A DNA stretch of 64,000 nucleotides. It comes from Streptomyces naganishii JCM 4654 (GTDB taxonomy: Bacteria > Actinomycetota > Actinomycetes > Streptomycetales > Streptomycetaceae). Positions 51,803 through 59,665 of the stretch are shown one piece after another (position 1 is the stretch's first letter; each line of letters opens with the position of its first letter). A program made the translations under genes and the position numbers. The notes under the pieces were generated by a model. The model had not been told where the DNA came from, did no database searches, and saw nothing but the letters and a program-made list of their open reading frames with translations. The DNA lies in NCBI RefSeq assembly GCF_014650575.1, contig NZ_BMVF01000018.1, positions 82,696 through 146,695 on the forward strand, read 5' to 3'.

Positions 51803-52993
51803 ATGAGCCCCCGCCCCGGCCCCCGCACCCTCGCCTTCGTAGAGAGCCCGGTACAGCTGCTGAACGTACTGGAGTGGGCCCACGCCCAAGCGCACGCCCG
51901 GGGTTCCGGCGGCGCGGGGCTCGTCCCGACCCAGAAGAGGCGGACGGCCGGCCCGCCCGCCCCCGCCGAGCCCACCGCGGATCCCTCCGTGGAGCTCACC
52001 CTCGTCGTCCTGTCGCCGACCGATCCCATGAGCCGGGGACAGCTGCGGCGGATGGCCGAGCTGGCGCGGGACGAAGGGCACGAGGTGCGGTGGGAGGAGG
52101 CCCGGGGCGGGGCGTCGGCGCCCTTCCGGACCATCGGGGGGCTGGCGCCGCTGCTGCGGCGGGCCGGGCGGGTGGTGATGGGGGACCCGTTCTCCCGGTA
52201 CGTCCAGCTGCTGCTGACGATCACCCGGGCGCGCGAGCTCGTGGTGGTGGACGACGGCACGGCGACGATGGAGTTCGCCGGCCAGCTGGCCCGCGGCGAG
52301 CGGCTGGTGCGCTGGCACCGCAAGGGCGGCCGGCCGGGCCCGCGCGACCTGCTCTTCGCCCCGGTGTCCGCCGCGGCCCGCCGCCGTCTCGCCGCCTCCG
52401 GCGACCGCCGGGTGGAGGTGTTCTCCGCCATGCCGGTCACCGAGATACCCGACGGCGTGACCCTCACGGTCAACGGCTTCGCCTGGACCCGGGCCCGCTT
52501 CGGCCCGCCGCGGGTCCTGGCCGGCGCCGACCTGGTCGGCACCTCGCTCGTCGAGACCGGCGTGGTCGACGGCGACCGCTATCTGGACGCCGTGCGCACC
52601 CTGGCCGGGGCGCACGGCGCGAAACGCTACTTCGCGCACCGCCGCGAGAGCGCCGACAAGCTGCACCGGCTGGCGGCCGAGACCGGCCTGGAGGTGGTAC
52701 GGCCCGACCTGCCGCTCGAGCTGATCGCCCGGCGCGGCCCGATCGGCCGTACGGTCCTCAGCTTCCCCTCCACCGTCGTGCACACCCTGCCCCCGGCCCT
52801 GGAGGGCACCGGCGTCCGCGTCGCCGTCTGCGACATCGACCCCGAATGGCTCACCTCCCACGCCTCCCCCCGGGCCGGCGGCTTCCTGTCCGGCGTGACG
52901 GACTCGGCCCACGGCGTCGACCGCCTCTCGAGCGGGGGCGAGTACGCCGTTCCGTGCGCCCCGCCGGCGACTCCCGGTGCGTCCGACAGGTGA
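51803..52993 (+). CDS. Sialyltransferase-like glycosyltransferase (GT52-like)
   Basis: 396 residues from ATG 51803. Start TLAFVESPVQLLNVLEWAHAQ and the central RAGRVVMGDPFSRYVQLLL, RARELVVVDDGTATMEFA resemble family 52 and related bacterial sialyltransferases; HP-type and SS-type motifs appear as YFAHRRES and LSFPSTVVHTLP. Last gene of the right arm, 13 nt after neuB. Likely adds the CMP-activated nonulosonate to the growing glycan. Assignment rests on motif resemblance. Confidence 0.68.
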   Translation: MSPRPGPRTLAFVESPVQLLNVLEWAHAQAHARGSGGAGLVPTQKRRTAGPPAPAEPTADPSVELTLVVLSPTDPMSRGQLRRMAELARDEGHEVRWEEARGGASAPFRTIGGLAPLLRRAGRVVMGDPFSRYVQLLLTITRARELVVVDDGTATMEFAGQLARGERLVRWHRKGGRPGPRDLLFAPVSAAARRRLAASGDRRVEVFSAMPVTEIPDGVTLTVNGFAWTRARFGPPRVLAGADLVGTSLVETGVVDGDRYLDAVRTLAGAHGAKRYFAHRRESADKLHRLAAETGLEVVRPDLPLELIARRGPIGRTVLSFPSTVVHTLPPALEGTGVRVAVCDIDPEWLTSHASPRAGGFLSGVTDSAHGVDRLSSGGEYAVPCAPPATPGASDR

Positions 52994-53100
52994 GCATCTC
53001 GGGCGTGACCGGGGCAAGGCGTGGTATGCGTGGAGAAAAGAACAAGTGGGACGGGTGGACGGGGACGTGGCCTGAGTCACTCCCCGGGGATTCCATGGTC

Positions 53101-53127
53101 CGCTCGACCCGCGAAGCGGGCGAGTTT
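53101..53127 (+). terminator. Terminator of the right glycan arm
   Basis: Stem CTCG-A-CCCGC / GCGGG-CGAG with a GAA loop, followed by TTT, about 110 nt after the last glycosyltransferase gene. The rest of 52994-53252 has no gene and should contain the peptidase promoter. Confidence 0.6.
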
Positions 53128-53252
53128 ACCCGTCTTGGCCGATACCTATGCGTCGGACTGCCGGCTTTTCTTCCCCTAACGGGTTGAACTTTTGTTGATC
53201 GAGGGTCAGTTGGCGGCCTCGGCGTCCTACCCTTCAGAGGGTGAAGCAACTG

Positions 53253-54503
53253 ATGTCCCCAGAGTCCGAGGCCGACACCCCCGCGGAAGCCGCCCTGCCC
53301 GGCACCCTGCCGGAGGCGCTGTTCACCGAGCTCGTCGCGTTCCGCCGCGACCTGCACATGCACCCGGAGCTCGGCAACCAGGAGTTCCGCACCACCGCCG
53401 CCATCAAGGCCCGGCTGGAGAAGGCCGGGCTCACGCCGCGCGTGCTTCCCTCCGGGACCGGCCTCGTCTGCGACATCGGTGCGGACTCGGGCACCGGCAC
53501 GGGCGCCGCCGCCTCCGGGACGGACCAGGGCATCCTCGCCCTGCGCGCCGACATCGACGCGTTGCCCATCCCGGACACCAAGAGCGAGAGCCCGTACCGC
53601 TCCACCGTCCCCGACCGCGCCCACGCCTGCGGCCACGACGTGCACACCACCGTCGTGCTCGGTGCCGGTCTCGTCCTCGCCGAGCTGCACCGGCGGGGCC
53701 TGCTGCCCCGGCCCGTGCGGCTGGTCTTCCAGCCCGCCGAGGAGGTGCTGCCCGGCGGCGCCGCCGAGGCCATCAAGAGCGGCGTGCTGGAAGGGGTGGG
53801 CCGCATCATCGCCGTGCACTGCGACCCTCGCGTCGACGCCGGCCGTATCGGGCTGCGCCAGGGCCCCATCACCTCCGCCTGCGACCGCCTGGAGGTCCTG
53901 CTCGACGGCCCCGGCGGCCACACCGCCCGCCCCCACCTGACCACCGACCTCGTCACCGCCGCCGCCCGGGTGGTAACCGACGTGCCCGCGCTCGTCGGTC
54001 GGCGCGTCGACACCCGCGCCGGGCTCGCCGTGACCTGGGGCCGCATCGAGTCCGGCCACGCCCCGAACGTCATCCCGCAGCACGCCGAACTCGCCGGCAC
54101 CGTGCGCTGCCTGGACATCCACGCCTGGCGGCACGCGCCCGACATCGTGGTCGCCGCGATCGACGAGGTGGCCAACCTGCACAAGGCCAAGTCGGAGATC
54201 AACTACGTCCGCGGGGTGCCCCCGGTCGTGAACGAGCCCGTGGTGACCGAACTGCTGCGCGCGGCCATGGTCTCCCGGCGCGGCGAGGCGTCCGTGGAGG
54301 GCACCGAGCAGAGCCTGGGCGGCGAGGACTTCTCCTGGTACCTGGAGCACGTCCCCGGCGCGATGGCCCGCCTCGGCGTGCGCACCCCGGGCGAGCGCAC
54401 CGTCCGCGACCTGCACCAGGGCGACTTCGACGCGGACGAGTCCGCGATCAGGGTCGGCGTCGAACTCTTCACAGCAGCAGCCCTCCTGCACCCGACCCAC
54501 TGA
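53253..54503 (+). CDS. M20-family metallo-amidohydrolase
   Basis: 416 residues from ATG 53253, with AGAGGG at a proper distance; GTG 53241 directly abuts that site and is less likely. Metal site HACGHDVH (H124, C126, H128) and AEE (PAEEVLPGG), dimerisation domain with GPGGHTARPHLTTD, and GGEDFSWYLEHVPG with the C-terminal metal-site residues. M20D hippurate hydrolase-type enzymes cleave N-acyl amino acids or small peptides. Cytoplasmic. Confidence 0.92.
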   Translation: MSPESEADTPAEAALPGTLPEALFTELVAFRRDLHMHPELGNQEFRTTAAIKARLEKAGLTPRVLPSGTGLVCDIGADSGTGTGAAASGTDQGILALRADIDALPIPDTKSESPYRSTVPDRAHACGHDVHTTVVLGAGLVLAELHRRGLLPRPVRLVFQPAEEVLPGGAAEAIKSGVLEGVGRIIAVHCDPRVDAGRIGLRQGPITSACDRLEVLLDGPGGHTARPHLTTDLVTAAARVVTDVPALVGRRVDTRAGLAVTWGRIESGHAPNVIPQHAELAGTVRCLDIHAWRHAPDIVVAAIDEVANLHKAKSEINYVRGVPPVVNEPVVTELLRAAMVSRRGEASVEGTEQSLGGEDFSWYLEHVPGAMARLGVRTPGERTVRDLHQGDFDADESAIRVGVELFTAAALLHPTH

Positions 54504-54594
54504 CCCGCTCGGCGGGGCCCGCTGATCGGATCCGCCGGGCCCGCTGATCCGCTCCGCCTGGCAGGGGCCGCCCTGACGGGACCGGCGGTCCCGA

Positions 54595-54846
54595 GGCGGA
54601 CCTCGGCGCGAGCGCCCTGCTGGGCCCGGGCGGGCCGCCGAGGGGCTCCCCGGCGGGACCGGCGGGCCGGCAAGGGGCGCCTTGTTGCGACCGGCGGCGG
54701 CGAGGGGGCTCGAACGGCGGAGGCCGCGGCCGTAGCAGCCGAGAGCTGACGTCCCCGGCCGAGGCGGGTCGGCGGACCCTCGACGGGACCGGCGGCGGCG
54801 GGGGACTCCCCGCCTGGGCGGACCTAGGCGCGAGCGCCCTGCTGGG
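54595..54846. repeat. 30-bp direct repeat in the spacer
   Basis: Copies at 54595-54624 and 54817-54846 differ at a single base (CCTC versus CCTA). The second copy is also half of a 17-bp perfect inverted repeat with 54887-54903, able to form a large hairpin. Confidence 0.85.
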
Positions 54847-55347
54847 GCCGGCGGGCGGGCGGGAGCGCCCTGCTTGGATCGGCGGGCCCAGCAGGGCGCT
54901 CGCCGACCTCCCCGACCGAGGGGCGCCTGGAGGGATGCCCGGTTGGGACGGGCGGGCCGGCAGGCCGACGAGGGGCCACCCGGCGAGGCGGACCGGCGGA
55001 CCCCCGACCCCGAGGGGTCGCCCCGGCCAGGCTGAACCCCCGACCCCGAGGGGCGACCCCGGCCGAGGCAGGACCGGCGGACCCCCGACGGCACCGACAG
55101 CGGCGGGAACTCCCCGCCCAGGCGGACCGGCGTGAGTGCCCCGAGGGGTCGGCTGCCGAGCGGAGGGTCCGCTGCCGGGACCGTCAGGTCGGCGACCCGG
55201 CGACCCGGCGACCCGGCGTTCTGATCGGTGACCCTTCGTCCCCTTGTGCCGCCCCGAGTCACCCGACCGTAATCGCCGCCACCTGGCCGTAACCTGATGT
55301 CGGCACGTTTCGATAACGGCGCGGAGAAATCCCGTTCCCCTTGCCTT

Positions 55348-55360
55348 CTACGCGCGTTAC
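55348..55360 (+). promoter_or_regulatory. Operator-like site before the first bmpA gene
   Basis: CTACGCGCGTTAC, overlapping a possible promoter: TTCCCC (55335-55340), 17-bp spacer, TACTGT (55358-55363). The same 13 bp occurs before the second bmpA gene and, as a perfect palindrome CTACGCGCGTAG, before the ABC operon. Confidence 0.65.
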
Positions 55361-55439
55361 TGTGCGCCGGAATCGCCACCAGAGGCGGCGTGGGGAAGCG
55401 GGCCGGCGACGGTGCCGTGGGCAAGAAGGGGTGCTTGCT

Positions 55440-56510
55440 GTGCGTCTGAATTCCCGGAGGACCAGGTTCTCCCAGGCCGCGGTGACCGTCGCGGTCATCG
55501 CGCTCGCGGCCGCCGGCTGCGGCAAGTCCAGCAACGAGTCGTCCGGCTCCTCCTCGGAGTCCGGCAAGTACTCGGGCAAGGGCATCGGCCTGGCGTACGA
55601 CATCGGCGGCAAGGGCGACCAGTCCTTCAACGACGCCGCCTTCGCCGGCTTCCAGAAGGCCGAGCAGGAGTTCAAGATCGGCGGCCGTGACGTCGAGCCG
55701 AACGACAACGAGTCCAGCGCCGACAAGGTGCAGCGCCTGGAACAGCTCGCCAAGGCCGGCTACAACCCGATCATCGGCGTGGGCTTCGTGTACGGGCCGG
55801 CGGTCAAGGAGGTCGCCGCCAAGTTCCCGAAGATCACCTTCGGCATCATCGACGACGCCACCGTCAAGGCGCCCAACGTGGCCGACCTGGTCTTCCACGA
55901 GGAGCAGTCCTCGTACCTCGCGGGCGTCGCGGCGGCCAAGGCCACCAAGAAGAACCACATCGGCTTCATCGGCGGCGTGGACATCCCGCTGATCCACAAG
56001 TTCGAGGCGGGCTTCGACCAGGGCGCCCGGTCCGTGAACCCGAAGGTCAAGATCGAGTCGCAGTACCTCACCCAGACCCCGCAGGAGGGCGGCTTCTCCA
56101 GCCCCGACAAGGGCAAGGACGCGGCCAACGGCCAGATCGAGGCCGGCGCGGACGTCATCTACCACGCGGCCGGCCTGTCCGGCCAGGGCGTCATCCAGTC
56201 CGCGGCCGAGCACAAGGTGTGGGCGATCGGCGTCGACTCCGACCAGTACAAGCAGTCCTCGCTGGCCAAGTACAAGGACTACATCCTCGGCTCGGCGCTG
56301 AAGAACGTCGGCGGCGCGGTGTACGACCTCACCAAGTCCGTCGTCGAGGGCAAGCCGCTGAGCGGCGAGGTGCGCGGAGACCTGAAGTCCGGCGGCGTGG
56401 GCTTCGCCGACTCCAACCCGAAGTACCAGGCCATGAAGGACGTCGTCGCCGCCGTCGACAAGGCCAAGCAGGACATCATCTCGGGCAAGGTCACCGTCAA
56501 GACCCAGTGA
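55440..56510 (+). CDS. BmpA/PnrA-family nucleoside-binding lipoprotein, copy 1
   Basis: 356 residues from GTG 55440, with AAGGGG about 8 nt upstream; an in-frame GTG at 55431 is less well placed. Type II signal peptide, lipidated Cys27 (LAAAGC). PnrA-like ligand domain: GIGLAYDIGGKGDQSFNDAAF, ADKVQRLEQLAKAGYNPIIGVGF, IGFIGGVDIPLIHKFEAGF, ADVIYHAAGLSGQGVI, AIGVDSDQYKQ. Known relatives bind purine nucleosides. Own promoter and terminator, separate from copy 2. Confidence 0.93.
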   Translation: MRLNSRRTRFSQAAVTVAVIALAAAGCGKSSNESSGSSSESGKYSGKGIGLAYDIGGKGDQSFNDAAFAGFQKAEQEFKIGGRDVEPNDNESSADKVQRLEQLAKAGYNPIIGVGFVYGPAVKEVAAKFPKITFGIIDDATVKAPNVADLVFHEEQSSYLAGVAAAKATKKNHIGFIGGVDIPLIHKFEAGFDQGARSVNPKVKIESQYLTQTPQEGGFSSPDKGKDAANGQIEAGADVIYHAAGLSGQGVIQSAAEHKVWAIGVDSDQYKQSSLAKYKDYILGSALKNVGGAVYDLTKSVVEGKPLSGEVRGDLKSGGVGFADSNPKYQAMKDVVAAVDKAKQDIISGKVTVKTQ

Positions 56511-56592
56511 CCCCGCCCGGTCAGGAGCCGTGAAGGGTCCCGCAGCCCCCGCCGGTCCGGGGCCCAGGGCCCTTCGGCCCCCGCCCGTGCCC

Positions 56593-56623
56593 GTACGCCC
56601 CTTGCCTTCCGCAAGGGGCGTAC
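56593..56623 (+). terminator. Terminator between the two bmpA genes
   Basis: Perfect 13-bp arms GTACGCCCCTTGC / GCAAGGGGCGTAC with a 5-nt loop, 83 nt after copy 1. It shows that the two lipoprotein genes are separate transcription units. Confidence 0.88.
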
Positions 56624-56699
56624 TGCTGTGGGTGAGGGCCGCCCGTGAGTGTGGCCACAGGTAGGTAACGGAGCGGACAGAAGGGGTTTTCCGCCAGGT

Positions 56700-56712
56700 C
56701 TACGCGCGTTAC
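56700..56712 (+). promoter_or_regulatory. Operator-like site before the second bmpA gene
   Basis: CTACGCGCGTTAC, identical to the site before copy 1, again overlapping a possible promoter (TTTTCC 56687-56692, 17 bp, TACGCT 56710-56715). Confidence 0.65.
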
Positions 56713-56766
56713 GCTGCGGCGGAACTAGCGCCTGGTTTGGGCGCTTGCACAAAGGAGTCTCGTTCC

Positions 56767-57822
56767 ATGCGCCGGGTGTCCCGTATCGCCGTTGCAGGCG
56801 TTGCAACCGCAGCTCTTGCCGTCTCCGTTTCTGCCTGTGGCAGCTCGTCCACCTCGAGCTCGTCCGCCGGCGGCAGCGCCAAGTCCAAGGGCATAGGCCT
56901 CGCGTACGACATCGGCGGCAAGGGCGACCAGTCCTTCAACGACGCTGCGTACGCGGGCTTCCAGAAGGCCGAGAAGGACTTCGGTGTCGGCGGCCGCGAC
57001 GTCGAGCCGCAGGACGGCGAGACGGACGCCGACAAGGTGCAGCGCCTGGAGACGCTCGCCAAGGCGGGCTACAACCCCGTCATCGGCGTCGGCTTCGTGT
57101 ACGCGCCTGCGGTCAAGGAGGTCGCCGCCAAGTTCCCGAAGGTGACCTTCGGCATCATCGACGACAACACCATCAAGGCGAAGAACGTCGCCGACCTGGT
57201 CTTCCACGAGGAGGAGTCCTCCTACCTCGCCGGTGTCGCCGCCGCCAAGACCACGAAGAAGAACCACATCGGGTTCATCGGCGGCGTGGACATCCCGCTG
57301 ATCCACAAGTTCGAGGCGGGCTTCATCCAGGGCGCCCAGTCGGTCAACCCGAAGATCAAGGTCGAGAAGCAGTACCTCACCCAGACCCCGCAGGAGGGCG
57401 GCTTCGCCAGCCCCGACAAGGGTGAGAGCGCCACCAACGGCCAGATCGACGCCGGTGCGGACGTCATCTACCACGCGGCGGGCCTGTCCGGTCAGGGCGT
57501 CATCAAGGCCGCCGCCGCGCACAAGGTGTGGGCCATCGGCGTGGACTCCGACCAGTACTCCCAGGGTGCGCTGTCGAAGTACAAGGACTACATCCTCACC
57601 TCGGCTCTGAAGAACGTCTCGGGCGCGGTGTACGACCTTGCCCAGTCGGTCATCAAGGACAAGAAGCCGCTGTCGGGCGAGGTCCGTGGCTCGCTGTCCA
57701 ACGGCGGTGTGAGCCTCGCCGACTCCAACCCCGTCTTCAAGAACAACGCCGACCTCCAGGCCGCGCTGAAGAAGGCCGAGGAAGGCATCAAGAACGGCAC
57801 CATCAAGGTCAAGACCTCCTGA
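56767..57822 (+). CDS. BmpA/PnrA-family nucleoside-binding lipoprotein, copy 2
   Basis: 351 residues from ATG 56767 with AAGGAG 10 nt upstream. Lipidated Cys24 (VSAC), Ser-rich linker, then a ligand domain nearly collinear with copy 1 (GIGLAYDIGGKGDQSFNDAAY, FIGGVDIPLIHKFEAGF, GVDSDQYSQG). The two proteins differ mainly in the linker, some surface positions and the C-terminus, so they probably serve the same ABC transporter with different affinity or specificity. Confidence 0.93.
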   Translation: MRRVSRIAVAGVATAALAVSVSACGSSSTSSSSAGGSAKSKGIGLAYDIGGKGDQSFNDAAYAGFQKAEKDFGVGGRDVEPQDGETDADKVQRLETLAKAGYNPVIGVGFVYAPAVKEVAAKFPKVTFGIIDDNTIKAKNVADLVFHEEESSYLAGVAAAKTTKKNHIGFIGGVDIPLIHKFEAGFIQGAQSVNPKIKVEKQYLTQTPQEGGFASPDKGESATNGQIDAGADVIYHAAGLSGQGVIKAAAAHKVWAIGVDSDQYSQGALSKYKDYILTSALKNVSGAVYDLAQSVIKDKKPLSGEVRGSLSNGGVSLADSNPVFKNNADLQAALKKAEEGIKNGTIKVKTS

Positions 57823-57909
57823 CCTGACGGTCCTGGGCCATTCGGCCGGCCGTGAGGCCGTCCGGGGCATGGTCAAAGAGGCGCTGCGATGGCAGCGTTG
57901 CGGCCACGG

Positions 57910-57948
57910 AACGGGGTGCGAGGGACATGCCGGAACTCGCGCCCCGTT
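57910..57948 (+). terminator. Terminator between bmpA copy 2 and the ABC operon
   Basis: Arms AACGGGGTGCGAG / CTCGCGCCCCGTT, 13 bp with one G-T pair, 13-nt loop. Confidence 0.7.
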
Positions 57949-58012
57949 CGCGCGGCAGAATGCTCGGAACGGATCGGAAGCAACTCAAGATCGATCAGGT
58001 CCGGGCACTATT

Positions 58013-58037
58013 TAAAGCAGGGGCGCTACGCGCGTAG
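58013..58037 (+). promoter_or_regulatory. Promoter and perfect palindromic operator of the nucleoside ABC operon
   Basis: TATTTAAA (about 58010-58017) is an AT-rich -10 candidate in otherwise GC-rich DNA. Just after it is the perfect 12-bp palindrome CTACGCGCGTAG (58026-58037), the symmetric form of the sites before both bmpA genes. It would lie at or just past the transcription start. Confidence 0.65.
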
Positions 58038-58066
58038 AGCGGCCCCTTTCCTGAGGAGAGTGCGCC

Positions 58067-59665
58067 ATCGACGCGTCCAGCAGCCCTCCGCTCACCGCTC
58101 AGTCGACAGTCGCGGTAGAGCTCACGGGCATCACCAAGCGATTCCCGGGAGTCGTGGCCAACCACGACATCCACCTGTCGGTCCGCAAGGGCACCGTGCA
58201 CGCCCTCGTCGGCGAGAACGGCGCCGGCAAGTCGACCCTGATGAAGATCCTCTACGGCATGCAGAAGCCGGACGAGGGCACCATCGCGGTCGACGGCGAG
58301 CAGGTCTCCTTCGGCAGCCCCGCCGACGCCATCGCCCGCGGCATCGGCATGGTCCACCAGCACTTCATGCTGGCCGACAACCTGACCGTGCTCGAGAACG
58401 TCGTCCTCGGCAGCGAGAAGCTCTACGGCATCGGCGCCGGCGCCCGCCGGAAGATCAAGGAGATCTCCGACCGCTACGGCCTCGGCGTCCGCCCCGACGC
58501 CCTGGTGGAGAACCTCGGCGTCGCCGACCGCCAGCGCGTGGAGATCCTCAAGGTCCTCTACCGCGGCGCCCGCATCCTCATCCTCGACGAGCCGACCGCC
58601 GTGCTCGTCCCGCAGGAGGTCGACGCCCTCTTCCACAACCTGCGCGAGCTGAAGTCCGAGGGCCTGTCGGTCATCTTCATCTCCCACAAGCTCGGCGAGG
58701 TGCTCTCCGTCGCCGACGACATCACCGTCATCCGGCGCGGCACCACCGTGGGCACGGCCGTCCCCGCCGAGACCACCTCCCGCCAGCTCGCCGAGATGAT
58801 GGTCGGCAGCGAGCTGCCCACGCCGGAGACCGCCGAGTCCACGGTCACCGACCGCCCGGTCCTCACCGTCGACAAGCTGCGGCTTGAGGCCGAGGGCGGC
58901 CGCGCCGTCCTGGACGACATCTCCTTCACCATCCACGCCGGCGAGGTCCTCGGCATCGCGGGCGTCGAGGGCAACGGCCAGACCGAGCTGATCGAGGCGA
59001 TCATCGGCCTGAAGCCGGCCGACTCCGGCACGATCACCCTGCTCGGCGAGGACGTCACCGCCTGGGCCACCCGCCGCCGCCGCGAGGCCGGCGTCGGCTA
59101 CATCCCCGAGGACCGCCACCGCCACGGCCTGCTCCTCGAGGCCCCGCTGTGGGAGAACCGCATCCTCGGGCACGTCACCGAGCGCCCCAACGCCAAGGGC
59201 TTCTGGCTCGACATCAAGGGCGCCCAGAACGACACCCGCCGGATCGTCGAGGACTACGACGTCCGCACCCCCGGCATCGACGTCACCGCCGCCTCCCTGT
59301 CCGGCGGCAACCAGCAGAAGCTGATCGTCGGCCGGGAGATGAGCCACAGCCCGAAGTTCCTGATCGCCGCTCACCCCACCCGCGGTGTGGACGTCGGCGC
59401 GCAGGCCGCGATCTGGGACCACATCCGCGACGCCCGTCGCGAGGGCCTGGCCGTGCTGCTGATCTCCGCGGACCTCGACGAGCTGATCGGCCTGTCCGAC
59501 ACGCTGCGCGTGATCTACAACGGCCGCCTGGTCGCCGACGCCGACCCGGCCGCCATCACCCCGGAGGCGCTGGGCTCGGCCATGACGGGTGCCGCGTCCG
59601 GCCACCTGGAAGACACAGAGACCACCACCGACGACGACGCCGGTCCGGAGGACGAGGCCCGATGA
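58067..59665 (+). CDS. Nucleoside ABC transporter ATPase, duplicated ABC domains, apparent ATC start
   Basis: 532 residues if read from ATC 58067. First ABC domain: VAVELTGITKRFPGVVAN, Walker A GENGAGKST (49-57), VADRQRVEILK signature, Walker B ILILDEPT. Second: GVEGNGQTELIEAI (degenerate Walker A, usual for this class), LSGGNQQKLIVGREM, FLIAAHPTRGVDVG. This is the RbsA/NupO-type architecture. The frame opens after TGA 58052-58054 and has no ATG, GTG or TTG before GTG 58154. Starting there would delete the first strand and the A-loop of domain 1. GAGGAG (58053-58058) sits 8 nt before ATC 58067, where ATG would be expected. Confidence 0.85.
   Translation: MDASSSPPLTAQSTVAVELTGITKRFPGVVANHDIHLSVRKGTVHALVGENGAGKSTLMKILYGMQKPDEGTIAVDGEQVSFGSPADAIARGIGMVHQHFMLADNLTVLENVVLGSEKLYGIGAGARRKIKEISDRYGLGVRPDALVENLGVADRQRVEILKVLYRGARILILDEPTAVLVPQEVDALFHNLRELKSEGLSVIFISHKLGEVLSVADDITVIRRGTTVGTAVPAETTSRQLAEMMVGSELPTPETAESTVTDRPVLTVDKLRLEAEGGRAVLDDISFTIHAGEVLGIAGVEGNGQTELIEAIIGLKPADSGTITLLGEDVTAWATRRRREAGVGYIPEDRHRHGLLLEAPLWENRILGHVTERPNAKGFWLDIKGAQNDTRRIVEDYDVRTPGIDVTAASLSGGNQQKLIVGREMSHSPKFLIAAHPTRGVDVGAQAAIWDHIRDARREGLAVLLISADLDELIGLSDTLRVIYNGRLVADADPAAITPEALGSAMTGAASGHLEDTETTTDDDAGPEDEAR

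Larger units (their letters stand above)
54504..55439. other. 936-bp non-coding, repeat-rich spacer
   Basis: Extremely GC-rich and made of scrambled short repeats with no coding-like frame. It includes a 30-bp direct repeat (54595-54624 and 54817-54846, one mismatch) containing GGCGCGAGCGCCCTGCTGGG, an inverted copy of part of it at 54887-54903 that pairs perfectly over 17 bp with 54830-54846, repeated CCCCGACCCCGAGGGG near 55003-55060, and CGACCCGGCGACCCGGCG near 55193-55220. From about 55260 the composition returns to normal and the bmpA promoter region begins. Confidence 0.75.

Noticed and set aside
52851..56213. A 1120-codon minus-strand frame over the peptidase, spacer and bmpA region
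   Set aside because: Composition is Gly/Val/Asp/Arg noise antisense to two clear plus-strand genes, a common artefact in high-GC DNA.
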